Of a DNA stretch of 64,000 nucleotides, positions 1 through 13,942 are shown piece by piece (position 1 is the stretch's first letter; each line of letters starts with the position of its first letter). Under the pieces are notes generated by a model that worked only from the letters and a program-made list of their open reading frames with translations, was not told where the DNA came from and ran no database searches. The stretch lies in NCBI GenBank assembly GCA_002104945.1, contig MCFH01000028.1, positions 434,001-498,000 of the forward strand, in the 5' to 3' direction. The DNA is from Piromyces finnis (taxonomy: Eukaryota; Neocallimastigomycota; Neocallimastigomycetes; Neocallimastigales; Neocallimastigaceae). The translations under genes and the position numbers were made by a program.

Positions 1-2129
1 TTTTTTATAGTAATCAAGTAAATATAATGATTCTTGGAATAATAACACTATTTTTTGAAAAATAAAAAAAAAAAAAATACTTGAAAAATGATGAATATAT
101 ATATAAATAAATATATATTGAACTATTGTAATTGAATTAATTTATTGAACTATATAGGTAAAAAAAAAATAAGTTCTATTTTTAATGACAATAATTTATA
201 TAGGATATATCAATAAACTTTCTTTTAAAGATAAATTGAAATATTTAAAAATTAAAAAAAAAAAAAAAAAAAAAATTAAAATTAAAATTATAAAATTAAA
301 ATTATATATTAATTTATTTATTTTATTATTATAATAAAATAAAAACGACAAATTGAAAATTCGCCTTTTTTTAAAAAAAAAAAATAAAATAAAATAAATA
401 TTAATATATTATTGATATAACACTTTTTTTAAAAAAAAAAAAAAAAAGTATTTTTTAATTCTTATTGATTCTTGATAGAAAGACCTTATTAAAAAGAAGA
501 AGAAGAAATTTTTAAAACAAAAAATTATACTTTTAAAAAATATTAAAGAATAATACTTGAAATTTGATGGTTGGTGCAACAACAAATAATCTTTTATAAA
601 TAATTAAATTGTTTCACAACTTATAGAGTATTAAATTATTAGAATTTAAAAAAAAAAAAAAAAAGGTTTATATATATATATTGTATTTATAATAATATTG
701 CTAATAAAATAAAATAGTGACACCCATCAACAAAATACAAACATAAAGAGATATTTAGTTTTTTTTTTTCCTTTCTATGTACTTATTTGGGGCTTTTTCT
801 TTTTTATAAGACGTGAAATATCAAAAAATTAAATTTTTATAAAATAGAATAATAATAATAATAATAATAATACTTATTATTAATATAAAATAAAATTATA
901 AAAATACACGATATTATTTTCCTTTTAGTCCTTTTATCTTTTTTTTTTTTTTTTCTTATGTATAATAATGAAATTTATTCGATTTTTTATTATTAATGAT
1001 TTAATAATAAGACTTTGTAATAATTGAAAGAGTAAAAAGAAGAAAAAAAATTTTTTTCTTTTTTTGTTTTTTGATTATTTTTGATTTAAAATGGCTATAT
1101 TTTTCTCTATTACAAAAGAATAATATTTCATTTTAATACATTTTTGATGTTAATAAATAATGCTAAGAAAAAAAATATAAAAAAAAAAAAAATTAAAAAA
1201 AATGCTTTGAAAAATATTGACTATATGTTTAGATTCTAATAATAATAATATAAAAAAAACTATTTATGAAATTTAAGATAAAAAAAAAAAAGAAATTATA
1301 TAGAAAACTTATTTTGTCTTGATATAAATATATAGATATTTAATTAATAATACATATAATAAAAATATTATATATATTTTAAAAGTATGAATGGTTTTAT
1401 TTTTTTTTCTTTCTTTCGGTTAAAACTTTGTTGATTCATTCATTTTATAAATTCAAAACTTTCTTTTTATATAATACATTATATATAAAGAAATTATAAA
1501 AACTTAAATCTTTTGATTTTTTTTATTTGGTATGTTTTATTTTGGTTTTTAAATTTTGGTTTTGATTATTCCTTTTTTTCTTTCTTTCCTCTTATTATTG
1601 TATTGTATATTTATTTATTTTGTTTATTTTATTGTTATATTGATAAATTTTGTTTATTTTTTGTTTTTTGTTTTTTGTTTTTTGTTTTAATTAAAATTAT
1701 TATTATCGATTAATATTCTACTAAAATTTTTGAGAATAACTAATGTATAATAATAATCGTTGGTTTTTAATTTATTTTTTAATTTTGTTTTTTAATGTAT
1801 ATTTTTATTGAACGTCGATAGTTTCCTTTAGTCTAAAAAAGATAAGTATTTTTATCGCTTAATTTTAGGATTATAAATAAAGCTTTATGTATTATATAAT
1901 TTCTTTAATAAATAAAGAAATATCAATAATTATTCCAAACTTTATTGTTTTTAAGAAAAGATATTAAGCTTTTTCTCTATTCAAAGAAATTGGAAGGCAT
2001 TGTAAATTTATAACTACTTAAAATTAAAATAGTTATGGGTATTTTCTCATTTTTTTGATGAGAGTTTAAAAACAATATAAAATAAAGGTATTTGAATTAT
2101 CCTATAATTCTTTTTATTTATTATTGTTT
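1..2129. other. AT-rich stretch without a recognisable gene
   Basis: Almost pure A and T with poly-A, poly-T and AAT runs. Reading both strands I found no splice-supported coding exon, tRNA or repeat family. The only open frame (1513-1713) is a T-rich run translating to F, L, I and Y and is not credible. Confidence 0.7.
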
Positions 2130-2457
2130 TTAATTTAATGAATTGTAAAGTTCAAAAATTGACTTTGTAATTATTTCATTTGAGTTGGATAAGCATATTG
2201 CGTTTCTTCTCTGTTATTATTATATTTATAATTTAAATTAAAATAATTAATAAATAATTCTTTATGGGATAATATTCTATTATAAATTATTATAAAAATA
2301 AATTTTTATTTTTATATACCTTTCTTAAATATTCAATTGGTGGTCTTGAACAGATATCTTCTAAAGTTTCTTCCTTTTGAATTTCAAGGTATGCTCCAAA
2401 AGAATCCATTTGATTATTGAAATCTAAAGAATTGAATGGTTGGCTAGCTGCTAACAT
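2130..2457 (-). CDS. small two-exon gene, hypothetical 72-residue protein
   Basis: Exon 1 is 2320-2457 and exon 2 is 2130-2210, with a GT-AG intron (GTATAT donor, AACAG acceptor) that keeps frame. The protein begins MLAASQPFNSLDF and ends in NSLN before TAA. It uses G/C-containing codons (GCA GCT AGC CAA) that contrast with the surrounding AT-only DNA, and the middle carries a charged segment (CSRPPIEYLRKRRN). No signal peptide or membrane segment is visible. I do not recognise the family. The start is the first ATG of the coding-like stretch. It could be part of a longer gene, but no further exon is visible upstream, where the sequence becomes A/T only. Confidence 0.5.
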
Positions 2458-5400
2458 TTTGATTGTTTGTTTGCTTTTTTTTTTATTTATTTAAATGAAA
2501 TAATTTATTTTTTAAAGTGATTTTATTTTATCTTAATAACTTGTTAATTTAACAATTAATTTTTTCTTATTCTTGTATAATTTTTTATGAATTATCTGGT
2601 ATTTCAGAAATTAAATAAAATTATAAGAATGTAAATTATTTATTATTGTTAATTATTTTAATTTTTCATTTATTATCTACTGATTTATTTTCTATCTATT
2701 TTAATCATAAATAATGCTTTTATGATTACTAATTTGCTAATATAAAATAATTCAAAAAAAAAAAAAAATAAAAAAATAAAAACTTATTTTTCTTTTTATA
2801 TAGTTTTAAAATTTCATTATATTTTTTTCTTTTTTATTATACTAAACTATAATCATTATGATTATTATTACAAAAAAATTAAAAAAATATTATTAATTTT
2901 CTTTTAATTTTCATTACAAAAAGAAATTGTATATTATATATATAAAGAATATAAATGAATATATGTAATATAAACAAAAATTATTGAAATTAAATAAATA
3001 GATATTAAATAATTTTAAATTATATTAAAATAATCTATACTAATTATTAAACTTTATTAAATAGTTGAAGTAGAATTTTTATTTTATATTAATTAATAAA
3101 AAAATAATAATTTTTATATATGCTCAATAGAAATATTTTAAATTTATATATTATATCATTTATAATGAATATATTGAATATATATAAGTAAATCAAATAA
3201 AAATAGTTGTAAAACTTTATAAAATATTAAAAATTTCAATAAATATAAATTTATTTTAATAATAACATGATAGCAGTATATAGTATATTTAGTTATATTC
3301 ACAAACCTCTTATAAATATTATAAATATTATTATAATGTATATATAAAATATAATTATAATATAATTATACAACAAATAATTATATTATTACAATACAAT
3401 ACATAATAGATTTATTATTCTACAATTTTTATTCCACATATTAATATTTTGTTAAGCAATTCAATTATCTATTAAAGTTTATTTTAGTAATATAAAAAAA
3501 GCCATTTCGTATTAATCCAAATTAATTAATTTAATATGGAATATTATTTCTATTAATAATAGTACATACCATAATACACTATAATATAATATATATTATA
3601 TTATATATTATATTAAATTATCATGGTTCAAACATTGAAGTATATTTTATAATTATTTATATTAGCTATATATTTTGAAATATATTATTGTATGACATTT
3701 AAATTAATTTAGAAATGTGAATAAAGAAGATGGTATGACAAAAATGAAAATTTTAATTTATTTTTTTATTTAATAATAATAGAAAAATTAAAATACTATT
3801 TCAAAAAAAAAAGTTAAGATAAAAAAAAAGGTAAATAACAATTAATGGTTTATGTAATAGTTATGTAATAAAGATTTATTCATCTGGACTGGTATTTGCA
3901 TTAGTTATAATGAAATAAAATAATGAATTTCTACTTTTTGATGAATATTTACTAAAATTTATAAAGGATGGTCATGTTAGTGGTAAACAAAATGAACAAT
4001 TTTAAAAAAATTAATCATTAGTATCATAAATTAAATAAAAGGATATACATTTTAATATTACTAAATACTAATTTAATTAAAGTAAAAATAATGATTACAT
4101 TTTAGTCTAATGGTTCAATAAATGGATAGGATGTCTATTAAAATACCAATAACTTGCTACAATTAAATGAAGAAAGAGAATCATGCCAAATACAATAAAA
4201 CTTTTATTTTCATTGTATTAAAATGTATTAAAATGTATTAGATATAAAAAAAATCAAGAATCATGCCAAATACAATAAAACTTTTATTTTCATTGTATTA
4301 AAATGTATTAAAATGTATTAGATATAAAAAAAATCAAGAATCATGCCAAATACAATAAAACTTTTATTTTCATTGTATTAAAATGTATTAAAATGTATTA
4401 GATATAAAAAAAATCAAGAATCATGCCAAATACAATAAAACTTTTATTTTCATTGTATTAAAATGTATTAAAATGTATTAGATATAAAAAAAATCAAACA
4501 ATATATTATTATATATTTGCAAAATATATTAAAATAAATAGGAAGTTTTTGTATACTAATAAAATACATATAATTAAAGTTTATTTATTGAATAAATGAT
4601 ATTATCCAATAAATAATTAACTTTAAATAGTATAAATAATTGTAATATTACACAAAAATAATTAATTTATATCCATTATTTTTTTATATTTAAAATAAAA
4701 CAGATTTTCATAATTTTATATACAAATATTAAAAGACTATTAAAATAAATTTATTATATAATATATTATCAATATATCATTAATACATAGCTAATATATG
4801 GTTACTTGAAAGAATAAATAATTATAAAAGTTTAAAGGTTAAGAAAAAAATCTTTAACGGAAACATTGGTTATATTACTATAAAAGGTAATATTAATTAT
4901 TTAAAAGTGAACTTTTTTTAACAATTTCTGTAAAATTAACTTTTCATTTTTTAATAACTTCTATGGTTAGATAAATAAAGAAAAAAAAAAGAGAAAAGAT
5001 TTCAATAAAAATCAGGATATAATATTATTATTTTTTTTCAAAATCTTTCATTCATTATATTTATTTTTATTATTCTTGTATAATGATTAAAATCATTTAT
5101 TAGTTATGCATAAATTATAAATAATTTTTTCTTAAAGATGTTAAATGATTAATATTATCAATAATAATTTTTTAATATAAAAATAAAAATAGTGTCATAC
5201 AAAATGTATGATTTCATGTACATTGTAATACAAATTTTTATTTTTACTTTTTCAAACCCTTCAATATACTAATATTTATTTATTATTAATTGAAAGATTT
5301 AAAATATTTATGGAATGAATTTTTGATTTTATATTACTATTAATTATTTTTTAAAATTATTAAAATATTTATATATATTAATGTTGAAACCAAATTATTA

Positions 5401-6338
5401 TCATGTTGAATAATGACAATTATAAAGTAATAAATGTGATATTCATTATATTTATATTTTTTAAATGTTTTCTTAAAATATTATAGATTAAATTGTAATA
5501 TTTCTTGTTCTTTATTATACTAATTTATGTCAAATGAATAGATAAAAAATTTTGTTAGATTTTTTATAAATTAGAAAATAAAAGGAAATTATTTTAAAGT
5601 CTTAATATTATATATTTTTTTTCCCTACATTTTCAACATGTACTATTAATAATATATAAGCATTAAATTTAATTTTTAACTAAAAGCTATATATTTTCAT
5701 TTCTTTTTATATTATATTTTATTAAGAAAATATCATTGCTTATTATATAATAATAATAGAAATGTTGTATGGTGTTTCCATCCATTTTTCAATATGGTTT
5801 TTAAATTTTAACCCTTTAAAAATATATCATGATTGGATAGTTTTTTTATAATAATTTTTTAAATTTTTTTTCCAATATTTGATTATTAAATGAAATAAAG
5901 CAACCAACAATTATCAATTAGAGAATTAGAGGAATTTGCAATTATATTAAAAGAAATTGTAGTTATATAAAATTTAAAAAAAATCATAAATAATTGTTAA
6001 TTGCAATAAGAATTATTGAAATTTCAATAATAAATATATATATATTTAAAATATAAAAATAGTATAATTATTTTTAATTATATAAAATTAAATATATATT
6101 TTTATATAACGGATAAATTCAATATTTAAATTTCTTTAAATTTCTTATTTAAAAGAAAATAGAGAAAGTATTTATTTATTGAAATATACGAGTATATTTT
6201 TATATATAATTTTATAATTATTTTTTTTAAAAGAAATTGATAATAACAAAAAAAAAAGCAAAGCTATTTAATTATCAGGACTGGAATTTAATATTTTTTG
6301 TACATAATCTGATTTATTTAATATATAAAGTATAAAAA
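2458..6338. other. 3.9-kb AT-rich region without an intact gene
   Basis: Mostly A/T simple sequence. It holds the 80-bp tandem array described separately (4177-4497) and, just before it, a slightly G-richer stretch (about 3840-4170) that reads like protein only if TAA is read through. The last few hundred bases are the 5' flank of the NOL8-like gene and include a CCAAT-type motif in reverse (TGATTGG near 5833). Confidence 0.6.
4177..4497. repeat. four-copy 80-bp tandem repeat
   Basis: Four head-to-tail copies of an 80-bp unit with no mismatch that I can see. Each unit starts at AGAATCATGCCAAATAC (4177, 4257, 4337, 4417); the last copy stops after AAATCAA. Inside each unit the decamer AAATGTATTA occurs twice in a row. 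The identity of the copies suggests recent amplification or assembly from a collapsed array. There is no spacer/repeat alternation, so this is a minisatellite. Confidence 0.95.
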
Positions 6339-6514
6339 ATGTCAGAAGAAATAATAAAACGTTTATTTATTGGAGGTATAGCTGATGATTGTACCGAAAA
6401 AGATTTAAATGGAAGATTTGAAAGATTTGGAAAAATTCTTACAGTTGATATTCCACAAGATTCTCTTAGTGGTACTTATTCAATATAAAATATAACAATA
6501 ATAATATTAATAAT

Positions 6515-6552
<38 letters not shown>

Positions 6553-8407
6553 GTTAAATGTAACGATATTATAAATTATATTCATATTTCTATATTATAA
6601 TTTTATTGTAATAAATAGGAAGACCAAAAGGTTTTGGTTATATTAGTATTAAAATCACAGAACAATCCTATAAAAGATGTAATTTTAGAATTCAGATTTT
6701 CAATTCATAATAATTTTTGTATTCCAACAATTATTAAATATATTAACATTTTTCAATATAGGTGTTTCATTGTTAAATAAAACAAAATGGAGAGGAAAAG
6801 AATTAAAAATAGAAGAAGCTAAACCTGATTATATGCAACGGTATAATTTCTATTTAAAAATTCATTTTTAGAATGATTCATTTTTAATTTTATAATCTAT
6901 TATAATCTATTAATCCATAATATATTTTTTAATAATATATATTTTTATTTATTATTATTATTTTTTTATTTTATAATTATATAATATAATTCATCTCAAA
7001 TTATATAAACATTAAAAATAATCACACACACACAAAATGTATACTTTTTCATTATTAATAAATTATTAAAATATAAAATTATTAGTTTAAGAAATGAATG
7101 GGATGGTATATATATAGAACAAGATAAGAAAAAAAATAAATTATCAAAAAAGAAGCAAAAGAGACAACAATATATATCTGAAGCTGAAGATTTAACTCCT
7201 GTAACAGATATAACGGGAAAAGATAGAAAGGTTGATACATTAAAAAAAATTATATTCCCCCCTAGTTATCATTTATTCAATTAATTTTAAATGTTTCCTT
7301 TTTTTTTTCTTTAAATTTCTTTTTATTAAGGGATGGGTAATTGGAAGATATGGCAGAGCAATGACTATATTAAGAATTAAAGACCCAAAAACTAAACAAG
7401 TAATTAGTTTTAATACACTTAATAAATATGATGAATACATATATTAACTAATATTTTAATGCTATTTTATTTTTATTTTGGTGTACTATAAAACAATTTA
7501 TACATATATAATATTTATTATCTCTGTATGCATATAAAATTTTGAAAATAAAAGATATTTAAATATGACCCATCAAAATATAAAAATTCATTAAAAAAAT
7601 TAAATGCTCCATATGTTGATATACCAATAAATAAATTAAGTTTGAATTATAATGATATTTCAAAATCATCAATAAATAACAAAGAAAATAAATATGAATC
7701 ACAAAAAGGAATAGATGTAAAAGAAAAAGAAGAGATTCAAATAAATAATGTAAAATCAAATAATAAGGATACCGTAAAGAATGAATTAACAAATGAAGTA
7801 TGTAATATATATGTAATCACTTATTATTGTAATTAAAAAAAAAAAAAAAAAAAAAAACTATAATATATTTCATATAAATAAATTAAATTTATATTAAATT
7901 AATAATTATTAAAATATCATGCATTATTCAGGAAAAGAAAGAAATGGCAAACCAAAAAAGATTAGAAGCATTAAAAGAAAAGCAAGAAAGAAGTAAATTA
8001 GCAAAACAACAAATTAAAATATCGTTAACTAATATTGATTCAATGGTAAAATATTATTTATTATTTTGATATAATTTGATATTTCTCATTTCATTTATTC
8101 TAATTGTTTTTATACTTTAATATTTTTAAAAATTGCATATAATAAACTATTAGGAAAAGAGTAAATCTCATATAAAATTTGATGATGATGGTGATGATGA
8201 AAATAATGATGATGGTGATAATAATGATAATAGTGAATATGTTAGTCCTGGAAGTAATCTAAAATTATTTGATTCAGATGATGATGACGAGGAAAATGAA
8301 GAAGAAGATCTTGGTTCGTATATAATTATAATATATTATTGAATTATTTATATATTATCATTAGCCAACCTATTAAAGTAATGTTGAAAAATAATAAATA
8401 CTAATTT

Positions 8408-8445
<38 letters not shown>

Positions 8446-10061
8446 CATTTATATTTAAATATAAATAGATGATCTTTTCAAAGTTAAAAAGGTATTTGAA
8501 GGAAAGGCTGGTGAAGAAAGATTTAAATTACAAAAGTCGTTTAATGGTGATAGCCGTTTTAAGCTTGGTGATGAATTTATTGATGATGATGAAGAAGATG
8601 AGGAGGATAATGACGATGAAGATTATAATTTAGAAGGTGACAAACCTATTTCAGCAGATACAAATGAAGATATTGATCAAGAAATGGAAGAAGACCATAA
8701 ACGTACATTTGATGTATTAAATATGATTTTCGGTGATGAATTACCAAATACTGCTAATGAGATAAAGAGTACACCAAATGAAATAAATGCTGTTTCTGAA
8801 GCAAGGTAAATTAATTTAATTATCAAAATCTATCAATAAATAAATAAATTAATTAATAAATAATATTACCACTACCACTACTAGTAGATTTAATAAATAT
8901 TTATATTAAATTTATTTATTTATTTATTATTAATTAGTTATAATAAGGGCACTGTAATAACTACTAAATCAAAACTAATGTGGAATGATACTTTACGTTA
9001 TGATCCAGATGCAGAGGATGCAGAAGAATATTTAGTTAAAGATGAAAAGACATCAAAGGTTGAAGAAGAAGAAGAAGAAGAAGTTCCTGAAAATAAAGGT
9101 ATTTTATTTAATTATTAACTAACCAAATAAAACAATATGTGATTAATAATTTTTACTATATCTATACAATATTAATAGTCGAAACTTCATTACAAGCTCC
9201 AGAGGTATCAAAGGAAAAGCATTTTGAAGTTTCAAAGAATTTAACTTCTATTTTACTTGGTGAAACAAAGAACGAGAGCACCGGTAACTATTAATTACTA
9301 AAACATTTGATGATAGAAATATAAATATCATGATTCTATGAAATAAATGATTCTTATAATAATCATATAATTTTATTTTATTTTATTTTTATTAAACAAT
9401 AAAGGTTTTTCATTATTTGGAAATAGAGATGATGAAGATAATGACAATAATAATGAAAGTAAATCGTCTTTTCTTTTTGGATTTGGTAACAAAAATAATG
9501 ACAACAACGACAACAATACTTCATCCTTTAGTTTTTCATTTGGTAGTAGTCAAAAAGAGGATAAAGAAAATGATGCAAACAATAATACTAATGATTTCAT
9601 GAAAAGTTTAAGTACATCAAAACTATTTTTCTTCCATTTCAACGATAAAGACTTAAGACATAGGTAACAAACTTTATAATTTTACTTAACTAATATGTAT
9701 TAATAAAAATTTTTCTAAAAATTACTTTAAAAAATTTTAGAACATTATATTCTGATACTAATCGTGTATTTATGAGAACTGAATCAATGTAAGTAGTAAT
9801 AAAAATAAAATGAATATTTATATTTATATTAGAATAAATATTTTTATTTAAAAAAAAAAAAAAAAATTATTTTAATAAATTGCATAATAACTTTTTATTT
9901 TAATACTTTTTTAATTTTCTATTCAAAGTGCTGATATTAATGCCGCATTTGAGGAAAAGAAGCAAGAATTAACTCAAGAATTCAAACGTAAACATAAATC
10001 AGCTACAAGAAAAAAGATAAAAATGAAAAAATTAAATAACAACAAAAAACAAAAAGTTTAA
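6339..10061 (+). CDS. NOL8: NOL8-like nucleolar RNA-binding protein
   Basis: Fourteen exons give a 679-residue protein with frame kept at every junction: 6339-6471, 6619-6678, 6762-6840, 7092-7230, 7331-7399, 7555-7797, 7932-8045, 8154-8313, 8469-8805, 8938-9098, 9179-9283, 9405-9663, 9741-9788, 9929-10061. An N-terminal RRM carries RNP2 (LFIGGI, near residue 9) and RNP1 (KGFGYISI, near 48). Downstream are NOL8 family blocks: GWVIGRYGRAMTILRIK then IFKYDPSKY, the acidic centre, FEGKAGEERFKLQKSF, and LMWNDTLRYDP. The C-terminus is Lys/Arg-rich (KKIKMKKLNNNKK), as expected of a nucleolar protein. NOL8 is known to act in ribosome biogenesis in animals. One intron has a pure T tract of about 35 nt and another an A tract. 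The 3' end faces eIF2-gamma across about 880 bp. Confidence 0.9.
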
Positions 10062-10941
10062 TTTTTTTTTTTTTATTCTTTTATTTCTTATTCTTTATTT
10101 ATAAAATATAAAATATTTCTTACTATTATTATTACTTTTTTTTTTTTTTTTTCAATGTTTTTCCTTTTTCCTTTTATTTATTAATATATTTTTTTTTATT
10201 ATATATTATATATTTATACATAGAAAGATATAAAAATAGTGTGCGTTTTTTTTTTTTTTTTTTTTAATAGTAATATTTAATTATTTAATATTATTTGTAA
10301 TTTTTATATTTTATTTTTTTTTTAAAATTGAGTTTATGAATAAAAAAAATAATAAATAAAATAAAATATTAGAATATTTTTTAGATATTATAAAATATTT
10401 ATATTAAATAAAGTTATAGTATTGTAAAAAACAATTACCGAAAATAAAAATAAAACAAAAACAAAAACAAAAACAAATCTAACATTTTTATCTGGTACTT
10501 TTATCTATCATATGTACTCCTATTTATATATATTATTATTTTTATTTTTTTTTAATTTTATTTTTTATTTTATTTTTTTTTTTTATTTTTATTGGTGTTA
10601 TATGTAAGAATAATAATAAAAAGAGAGATTATTAAAAAAGTAATAAAAATAAAATAAAAAGAAGTTATTTTTTCTCTTTTTCTTTCTTTTTCTTCTATTT
10701 TTATATTAATTAAAAAAAATAATTAAAAAATAATATTACATTAGAATTTAATTATATTATTAATGCTTTGTAAAATTATCATTAATTCATCTGTTACTTT
10801 GATTATTATTTTATAAAAGTAGTCATTAGAATAATTTTTTATTTAAATAGTTTTTTATATTTTTTTGTTTTAATTTGCATTTGAAATTAATAATAATTAT
10901 TAATTGAAATTATCCATTAATTATTTTGATTAATATTAAAT
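10062..10941. other. convergent spacer between NOL8-like and eIF2-gamma genes
   Basis: 3' flanks of two convergent genes, made of T-rich then A-rich runs and an AAAACA repeat near 10449-10475. No coding or RNA gene seen. Confidence 0.7.
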
Positions 10942-12969
10942 TTATTGTTCTGGTTCAATAGTAGATCCTCTCTTAATTGTACCCCATCCAATTAAACTAT
11001 TTATTAAAAATAATAATAATAAAAAAGATATTTAGTTACATCTGTATTTAACATTTATATTTATATTTTTTAATATAAGATATTTAAATAAAAAACTTAC
11101 CGCCAGTGCTTATCAATTCTTCTACTTAAAGCAATCTTTTCATTGACTTCAGTACAAGCTGGTGAACTTAATTGAATCTTAGCAAGATCAGCCTTAACAC
11201 TAATTACACGACCACCAGTAGATGTAGAACCAATATTAACCATAAGAACTTCATTCTTAGATAATTTTTGAACTTTAGCTTGCTTCTTATCATCGGTTTT
11301 AACACCAAGAAGTCTACGAAGTAAGAAGTAGTTGATTTCTAATTCAGTGTAAATAGCTGGTAATTTACCAACAGCACCTAAAACTTGACCAACAAGACGA
11401 TCAGCACGACAAAGGGTTGGATCAACCTTAGTACCAACACCAATTAAACCTCCTGGAACAGCGAATTTCATTTGGTTGGTTTCGGCTAAAAGTGAAACAA
11501 TCTTTGAGAAAATTGGCTTACACTTAAGTTTACCTTCACTATCCTTAGAAACAATACCTGGTCTAATTTCAATTTCATCATTGATCTATTTTAATGTATT
11601 TTATGTTAATTTTTGTAATTTAATAAAAATATTTTGATAATTATAATCATAAGCATATTGTATTTTTTTAAAAACAAATATAGTAATTAAAATGTATATT
11701 TAATTATTTTATAATTTAACTACCTTTAAAACACCACATAAAATAGAACCACCAGCAACACCACCCTTTAAATCATCAACTTCAGAACCTGGTTTGTTAA
11801 CATCGAAACTTCTAATAACAATTAAACGTGGATCAGCAGTAAAATCTCTACGTGGGATTGGAATCTTTTTAACAATGTATTCATTGACAGCATCAATATT
11901 ATACTTTAATTGGGCAGAAATTGGGATGATTGGTGCACGATCAGCAACAGTACCTATTCAAGTTCAATATTATAAGTATTTACTTTTTAAATACAATTAT
12001 AAAAATAATACTAAAATTTACCTTTGACGAATTTTAAGATACTTTTGTAATGTTCTTGAGCAGAAGTTTCTTTTACTAAATCAATTTTGTTTTGAAGAAT
12101 AATGATATGCTTTAACTTCATAATTTCAATAGCAGCTAAATGTTCAGAAGTTTGTGGTTGTGGGCAAGATTCATTACCAGCAATTAATAATAAAGCAGCA
12201 TCCATAACAGCTGCACCGTTTAACATTGTAGCCATAAGAATATCGTGACCTGGACAATCGACGAAAGAAACATGACTATTATATGTTTATTAATTATATT
12301 TTATATCAGTATGTGCATTGATTATTATATTACTATCTAATTAAGTTTAATTGATAGGCCATATTTTAACATCTCATAACCATTACTATTTTTTTAAATT
12401 AAATGTTTAAGACTATTTAACATTAAAATATAATAAAATATATATACCGAATTAATTTCATTTTTCCATCACAACCTGGTACTTCACAATCAAAACCTTC
12501 TTTAGTATCACTCTTGCAAGATTTATAACAACCTGGTCTTGGGCACTTTTCATTAGAACACTTGAAGATCTTTTATTTTGAAAATTTATTTATAAGTAAA
12601 TACTTTATCTTTAATTTTAGTTATTTTTAAAAAACTTTATTTATTATACCTTAGCATTAGCGTAACCTAACTTAATAGTAATGTTACGTTCTAATTCGTT
12701 CTTAAAACGAACAGTTTGAACACCAGAAATAGCCTTGACAACAGTAGATTTACCGTGAGCTACATGACCAATAGTACCTTTTAAATAAATAATATAATGA
12801 TATTCAATAAATATAGATATTATAAATAAACTATTATTATTTGCATCATGATTTTAAAATATGACTATTAATATTTACCAATATTAATGGTAGCTTGGTT
12901 GCAAATAACTTCTGGTGAAAGTGGATCTAATTTAGTTGGGTCAACGTTAATTTCTTCAACTTCTGCCAT
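10942..12969 (-). CDS. GCD11: translation initiation factor eIF2 subunit gamma
   Basis: Seven exons (12879-12969, 12650-12777, 12448-12569, 12022-12275, 11724-11953, 11101-11585, 10942-10996) give 454 residues, normal for the family. eIF2-gamma is the GTPase that carries initiator Met-tRNA to the 40S subunit. Visible motifs: P-loop GHVAHGKST (residues 34-42), a Cys-rich zinc-ribbon insert starting [19 protein letters not shown]3 VDCPGHD, G4 NKID, and the C-terminal barrel domains with [27 protein letters not shown]. Codons often end in C and are richer in G/C than those of neighbouring genes, typical of a highly expressed gene. The start ATG follows MAEVEE-type family N-termini. It is divergent from the pyroglutamyl peptidase gene. 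Confidence 0.97.
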
Positions 12970-13942
12970 ATTTAACTGAAATTATTTATATTATAACAAA
13001 AAAATAATTATATTAATATTAAAATTAATGTTTCCAATTAAATTGTAATTTTAATTATCTATTGATATTATAAATATAAAGTTTAATCTCTATATAGATT
13101 ATTTATTGAATTTTATTTTATCTTTTTTCTTTATTTTTTCTTTATTTTACTTTATTTTTGTGGTGTTATTGACATTATTAAAAATTTCATTATTGATTAA
13201 TATTTATAATGATTGATTTAGATTTTCGATGATTAAAAACATGATTGATTTAAATTATCGAATAATTATTATATATTTCGAAATTTCTTGTATTTTATCA
13301 TTTCATTTCTTTTTATAATTTCATCTTATTTTCTTTTCATAACAAATTCTAATATTAATTATAATAATTCTTAAACATTCTTTTATTAATTACGATATTT
13401 ACTTCAAAGATTTTTTGTATTTTTAGAGTAAGAGAAAAAAAAATATATTATAATTTAATGTTCTATTATCTTAATCAACTATAATACATAATACATTTTA
13501 TTTTACATTAAAATTAATATAAAATAATGTATTAAATAATAATTTAAATTATTTAAATTAATTTATTGAAGGATGTAATTAAATATGTATTGTAATCAAT
13601 ACAATTTGTATTTTTATATATTAGTTTTAATATGAAAAGTAGTTATAAATTGTTTAAAAAATAAAAAATAATTTTACCCAATCATAACAAAGAATTTTAT
13701 ATCCAATCAATATATAGAAAATGTATAATAAATCTTATTGATAATATATTAGATTAAATTAATAATATATTATATTTTTGGTAAATACATAAATTATTAA
13801 AAAATTATAAAATGTACATCTTTATATATAATAATTTAGATTATATATTAATGAATAAAAAAAATAAAAAATAAATAAATTGAAAAGTATTGAAATAATA
13901 ATTATAATTTTTTTGCTTAAATAAATAATAAAAATTACAAAG
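12970..13942. promoter_or_regulatory. divergent promoter region, eIF2-gamma and pyroglutamyl peptidase
   Basis: 973 bp of AT-rich DNA between two gene starts. The only distinctive motifs are two same-strand CCAATCA boxes at 13678-13684 and 13703-13709, about 235-260 bp upstream of the peptidase start, matching the CCAAT-box core bound by HAP/NF-Y factors. Function is inferred from position alone. Confidence 0.4.

Noticed and set aside
1513-1713. Open frame of F/L/I/Y residues
   Set aside because: T-rich low-complexity DNA with no codon signal; open only because stops need A in the right place.
3742-4170. Alternative nuclear genetic code for this organism
   Set aside because: All recognised genes here end at TAA or TAG and none needs a reassigned codon.
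4177-4497. CRISPR array
   Set aside because: Contiguous 80-bp units without unique spacers, in a eukaryotic genome.
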